Assembly: GCA_963930775.1 (NCBI GenBank)
Contig: OZ005696.1
Coordinates: forward strand, 1,550,001-1,614,000
Reading direction: 5' to 3'
Length of the DNA: 64,000 nt
Source of the DNA: Cliona cf. orientalis
Taxonomy: Eukaryota; Porifera; Demospongiae; Clionaida; Clionaidae
Shown here: positions 57,710 to 64,000 of the stretch, one piece after another
Layout of the letters: each line of letters begins with the position of its first letter
How positions within the stretch are numbered: position 1 is the first letter of the stretch
The notes under the pieces: generated by a model
What the model was told of the DNA's origin: nothing
Seen by the model: the letters and a program-made list of their open reading frames with translations, nothing else
Databases searched by the model: none
Program-made: the position numbers and the translations under genes

Positions 57710-58080
57710 TGGCCCTTCAGCCTTAAGCTTGTCATCATATTTGTCCTCTGCAGATCAAACGCTGCGCATACAGATTGTCACCATCACCATCATCATACAT
57801 CCGATTCAGTGCTACCTCCTGTTGTTGACTGTTAATTAAGCGATCAGTAACATCAACCCGAGTCCTAATAATGTGAAAGAATTGAAAATTAACTTAGCTA
57901 CTTTGTCTGCTCAGTACATCGTCACCATCATGATCATAACTATTACGGAAGAGCATATGCTGTGGCAAAAATGGCTCCAATGAGAACATGAGAGAAGACT
58001 TCATTGCTGTCTTGAAGGTCCAAGGTGAGGTTGAAGATTAGTAACCACTCGAGATATGACCCCAACTGTCTCTTTATATA
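57710..58080 (-). pseudogene. Decayed opposite-strand copy of the peptide precursor (2)
   Basis: A minus-strand TATATAAA (58073-58080), a family leader, an ATG with AAGTCTTCTCTCATG and an EVALNRMYDDGDGDN fragment near 57780-57830 are recognisable. Frameshifts and a missing core show it is not functional. It has the same arrangement as 55110-55514. Confidence 0.65.
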
Positions 58081-58149
58081 GGAATGACAGCATCTTAATT
58101 TTTGGTCTCTGTACTTAAGCTTCAGTTTGTCACAAGATACTATTATAAT

Positions 58150-58630
58150 ATTATTATGGCAACAGATTATGATTGAAAGCCTGCTCGGGACAATAGTTAG
58201 TTAGTGTCGTGATAGGGATTAAAATTAGAGGACATCACACCAGCAGATTACGATTGAAAACCTGCTGGGGACAATAGTTAGTGTCGCGACAGGGATTAAA
58301 ATTAGAGGACATCACACCTGGTCCAGTGGATTACACTTGAAAGCTTGCTGGGGACAATGGTTAGTGTTGTAGCAGGAATCATAACTATCTCGATTTCAAT
58401 CCTAATCCACTGGTGTGATATGCTCTAATTTTAATCCGTCGCGACACTAACTATTGTCCCCAGCAGGCTTTCAATCGTAACCTACTGGTGTGATTTTAAT
58501 CCCTGTCGCGACACTAACTATTGTCCCAGCAAGCTTTCAATCGTAATCTACTGGTGTGATGTCCACTAATTCTAATCCCTGTCACATAATATTGTCCCCA
58601 GTGGGCTTTCAATCATGATCTGTTGGTGTT
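58150..58630. repeat. Palindromic array of ~75-bp repeats (array 2)
   Basis: About three direct units (58150-58375) and four inverted units (58390-58630) share the same consensus as array 1, including GTCGCGAC and CTGCTGGGGACAATAG. It lies between the decayed minus copy 2 and peptide gene 3. Confidence 0.78.
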
Positions 58631-58729
58631 CTCCCAGTATAATATTATAGCAGCTGCTGTGAATATGATAAACAGAATTGAGTAGCTATATATCGAGATA
58701 AAAAAAGTGATCATAGACGCTGACGTTCC

Positions 58730-58737
58730 TATATAAA
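58730..58737 (+). promoter_or_regulatory. TATA box of peptide gene 3
   Basis: TATATAAA in the context GCTGACGTTCCTATATAAAG lies 111 bp before the ATG. Confidence 0.65.
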
Positions 58738-58840
58738 GGGACAGGTAGGCTCACATCTCCATCACATCTCAAGTCGTTGGATCAAAGACAAAAATATAAA
58801 GAAACTCATCTTCAATCTCACCTTGGAGCTTCAAGACAAA

Positions 58841-59287
58841 ATGAAGTCTTCTTTCGTTATTCTTCTCATTGGAGCCATTGTAGCCGTTACATTCGCTGCT
58901 CCATCGAGCAAGGTTTCAATGCAGGATGATGATGGGGATAAACTAGCCAAGACAGCTCGTTGGCTTGGCATTGCCAAGAGCGTTGTCAGAGGCCTCAACT
59001 CTGCTCTCAACGGTGAGAAACTAGCCCTGAATCAGATGGATGATGATGACGACGATGACCTGCTGAACCAGGCTCTTCTTGACCGCATGGTCTCGATGCA
59101 AGATGATGATGATGATGATGATGATGATAAGGTAGCCAAGACAGCTCGTTGGCTTGGCATTGCCAAGAGCGTTGTCAGAGGCCTCAACTCTGCTCTCAAC
59201 GGTGAGAAACTAGCTCTGAATCAGGATGATGATGATGATGATGATAAGGCCAAAGCTCAGTTTGGTCTTCACTTCCACTTTGGTTAA
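58841..59287 (+). CDS. Acidic-spacer / cationic-peptide precursor 3, 148 aa, two cores
   Basis: The signal peptide (MKSSFVILLIGAIVAVTFA) and APSSKVSMQDDDGD lead are followed by two identical cationic cores (AKTARWLGIAKSVVRG + LNSALNGE). An Asp-rich spacer with LLNQALLDRMVSMQ separates them, then comes a second Asp run and the tail KAKAQFGLHFHFG. The in-frame ATG at 58823 would add six residues before the signal peptide, and 58841 is preferred by family comparison. The two cores also agree closely in DNA, showing recent unit duplication. Predicted secreted; peptide release and activity are inferred. Confidence 0.83.
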   Translation: MKSSFVILLIGAIVAVTFAAPSSKVSMQDDDGDKLAKTARWLGIAKSVVRGLNSALNGEKLALNQMDDDDDDDLLNQALLDRMVSMQDDDDDDDDDKVAKTARWLGIAKSVVRGLNSALNGEKLALNQDDDDDDDKAKAQFGLHFHFG

Positions 59288-59624
59288 CTTTGAGAGTAAC
59301 TGAGATGTCAGGATATCGAACAGATTAGAACTGTGTTACTGTTACTTATTGTGATTGTAACTATAATATAGGCATCAGAATTGTAATAATTATATAGATT
59401 TGCTCTCTGACACTGTATTAGTTCACAAGACTACGTAGATGGAGGCATGCGCATGCATTCCGCGGTATTGCATTGAAGTGATACTATTAATAGAGTAGAT
59501 AATTTACCTGTTTCAAATAATTCTGTGCAGTAATATTAATGCATGTCATTACTAATAAGAGATTGAGGATTAAGTATGACCATGAACTTATCAGTTCATT
59601 GAAAGCAATACCATACTTACAATA
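59288..59624. other. 3' flank of peptide gene 3
   Basis: A conserved family 3' UTR-like stretch lies at 59288-59460, then AT-rich sequence. No gene is seen. Confidence 0.5.
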
Positions 59625-59910
59625 TATATCATCATCATCAATAATCCATTGGATTCAGAACTACATCCTGCTGTTATCCTCCTGAGGGCTTTTAATTAAT
59701 TTTAATGATCAACAAGGGTCCTATTTCAGTAATGGGAAAGAATTGAAATTAGCCACTCTGGCTTGGCTACTATATTATTATCGTAACCATAATATCGGAA
59801 GGGTATAATAATGTGCCATGATGGTAATTAAATAGCCACCAACGAGAAGAATAATAATAAGCAAAGACTTCATTGTTGTCTTGAAGCTCTGAGGTAAGAT
59901 TGAAGATGAT
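59625..59910 (-). pseudogene. Decayed opposite-strand copy of the peptide precursor (3)
   Basis: This is the weakest of the remnants. On the minus strand a leader like that of gene 2 (AATCATCTTCAATCTTACCT), an ATG with AAGTCTTTGCTTATT, and a short ATGATGATGATA tract near 59627-59640 remain, with stops between them. Confidence 0.5.
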
Positions 59911-59974
59911 TGACTTTTTTATCTTTGAGCTAACAGCCTGCATGCAATGTCACGGAGCTCTGTTCTTCAGTTTA

Positions 59975-60375
59975 TCAAACACTAGCAGATTATGATTGAT
60001 AGCCTGCTGGAGATAATAGCTATTATAATTAGTGTTGTGACAGTGCACGTGATCAAAATTTGAGGATTATTATTGCACCAGCAGTTTATCGAAAGACTGG
60101 TGGGACAATAGTTAATGCCGTGACAGGGATCATAATCCACTGGTGTAATTTCCACTAATTTTAATCCCTGTCGCGACACTAACTATTGTCCCCAGTAGAC
60201 TTTCCATCATAATCTACTGGTGTGATGTGGCTACTTTTAGACTAATATTAATCCCTGTCACGACACTAACTATTGTCCCAGTAAGCTTTCAAACGTAATC
60301 TGCTGGTGTGATGTCCTCTAATTTTGATACCTGTCGTGACACTAAATAGCTATTGTCTCCAGCAGGCCTGCTTTC
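59975..60375. repeat. Palindromic array of ~75-bp repeats (array 3)
   Basis: About two direct units and three to four inverted units share the consensus of arrays 1 and 2, again between a decayed minus copy and an intact plus gene (gene 4). It is more diverged than arrays 1 and 2. Confidence 0.72.
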
Positions 60376-60518
60376 GTTTGTAGTAATATTATTATCTATT
60401 GATCGATATTTCCTCATACTATGTAGCTAGGTAGCTAGCTGCTGTGATTATGACAAACAGAGCTTAATAGTTACTGTAGCTATGGAGATCGGAAAAGTGA
60501 TCATGATGCTGACGTTCC

Positions 60519-60526
60519 TATATAAA
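60519..60526 (+). promoter_or_regulatory. TATA box of peptide gene 4
   Basis: TATATAAA in the context GCTGACGTTCCTATATAAAC lies 91 bp before the ATG. Confidence 0.65.
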
Positions 60527-60616
60527 CACAGATGGGCTCATATCTCCATCACATTGCAACTGGTAGAATCTAAAAGAAAGTCATCTAATTATTCCTCACA
60601 TTGGAGCTGCAGACAA

Positions 60617-60880
60617 ATGAAGTCGTCTTTCATTATTCTTCTCATTGGAGCCGTTGTTGCTGTTGCCTTCGCTGCTCCATCAAGCAAGGTCTCAATGCAG
60701 GACGATGATGGGGATAAACTAGCCAAGACAGCTCGTTGGCTTGGCATTGCCAAGAGCGTTGTCAGAGGCCTCAACTCTGCTCTCAACGGTGAGAAACTAG
60801 CTCTGAATCAAGATGATGACGACGATGATGGTGATGACAAGGCCAGAGCTCAGTTTGGTGTTCACTTCCACTTTGGTTGA
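60617..60880 (+). CDS. Acidic-spacer / cationic-peptide precursor 4, 87 aa, one core
   Basis: This is the shortest member: signal peptide (MKSSFIILLIGAVVAVAFA), APSSKVSMQDDDGD lead, one core (AKTARWLGIAKSVVRG, same as in gene 3), LALNQ, a single Asp run and the tail KARAQFGVHFHFG. It shows the minimal unit of the family: lead, core, acidic spacer, tail. The open frame reaches upstream to 60482, but only the ATG at 60617 begins a signal peptide. Predicted secreted. Confidence 0.82.
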   Translation: MKSSFIILLIGAVVAVAFAAPSSKVSMQDDDGDKLAKTARWLGIAKSVVRGLNSALNGEKLALNQDDDDDDGDDKARAQFGVHFHFG

Positions 60881-61542
60881 TTTTGACAGTTATTGAGACA
60901 TAAAACGGTGTTACTTTTATTGTGATTGTAGCTATAGGTATATCAGAACTGTGTGCATACTAACAGATTCTTCTCTGAAATTGTATTAATTTTGATGAGT
61001 TCACGAGGTATGGAGAATAATAGCTTAGAAAATACCATTACATACTTACCCCAAGATAGCATTGCAATGGATTCATTATACCCAGGATCCACAGGGTACG
61101 AGGTATAATAATGATAGATCACCACAGCTACCAACCAAAACCGAGATGTATACAGCTGACTACACCTATAATTATAATAGTATAATAATTATTAATGTCA
61201 TACCGACTGTCGTATTTATACAGCTATTTAGCAACAGGGTGCATGTGAATGTAATACGTAAGTTTTAATTTATTGTTTGGAATCACTCAGAAAATAATTG
61301 TTAGACGCATGCAAATTTTAATCACTACAGACTCATGCACTACCACGTATAATAAATTGTTATTATAGATATCTGTTTTGATTTTTATCATTGTCCATAC
61401 AAAATAATTCACTGTTGTATACAATCACAGCCAAAATAAATAGCAATAGACACACTATACAGACAAACACCACACATCATCATGTGCACAGGTGCAGAAT
61501 AATATTATTATGATTACTCCATTGCACAAAACTATAGCTATA
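60881..61542. other. Intergenic, between peptide gene 4 and the kinase 3' end
   Basis: AT-rich sequence with ATAATAATT runs. Several AATAAA-like words on the minus strand could serve the kinase mRNA. No gene is recognised. Confidence 0.5.

Positions 61543-64000
<2,458 letters not shown>

Noticed and set aside
55560-60375. CRISPR-like array
   Set aside because: The repeats are whole ~75-bp units without unique spacers and invert midway, in a eukaryotic locus.

Overview
The window looks like nuclear DNA of an early-branching animal, most probably a sponge (demosponge). Genes are closely packed, with short GT-AG introns, a tandem array of intronless GABA-B-type class C receptors, animal-type HELZ, F-box/LRR and MAP3K genes, and many small foldback/TIR elements and GA/CT microsatellites. 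The phylum is an inference; placozoan or cnidarian cannot be excluded from sequence alone.

Layout. (1) 1-17367, minus strand: seven class C GPCRs in tandem, the first cut by the window edge. Each has a signal peptide, a Venus-flytrap ligand domain and seven membrane segments, with no cysteine-rich linker, and each is a single open frame. (2) 17785-36922, plus: a HELZ-family UPF1-like RNA helicase in about 26 exons, with a multi-zinc-finger N-terminus and a Gln-rich C-terminus. Its introns carry a 1.4 kb TIR element and several MITEs. (3) 37378-51755, plus: an 18-exon gene that splices in frame into a 652-residue RRM + F-box + leucine-rich-repeat protein. Its 9.9 kb intron 11 holds nested genes: three minus-strand copies (one intact, one frameshifted, one truncated) of a secreted one-domain protein, and a plus-strand secreted subtilisin-like protease that ends in the same domain after a CUB domain. 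(4) 51756-60880: a family of four plus-strand secreted precursors in which poly-Asp spacers alternate with cationic, amphipathic peptide cores (6, 1, 2 and 1 cores). Three are preceded by a palindromic array of ~75 bp repeats and, on the far side, a decayed copy on the opposite strand. (5) 61543-64000, minus: the 3' part of a STE11-type (MAP3K) kinase gene.

The strongest candidate for an undescribed system is the acidic-spacer/cationic-peptide precursor cluster with its palindromic intergenic arrays. The name 'antimicrobial or signalling peptide precursor' is inferred from composition and layout only. Next are the RRM-F-box-LRR protein with genes nested in its intron, and the protease-CUB-matrix-domain protein beside single-domain relatives. 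Exon boundaries below were placed by eye from GT/AG sites and reading-frame continuity.
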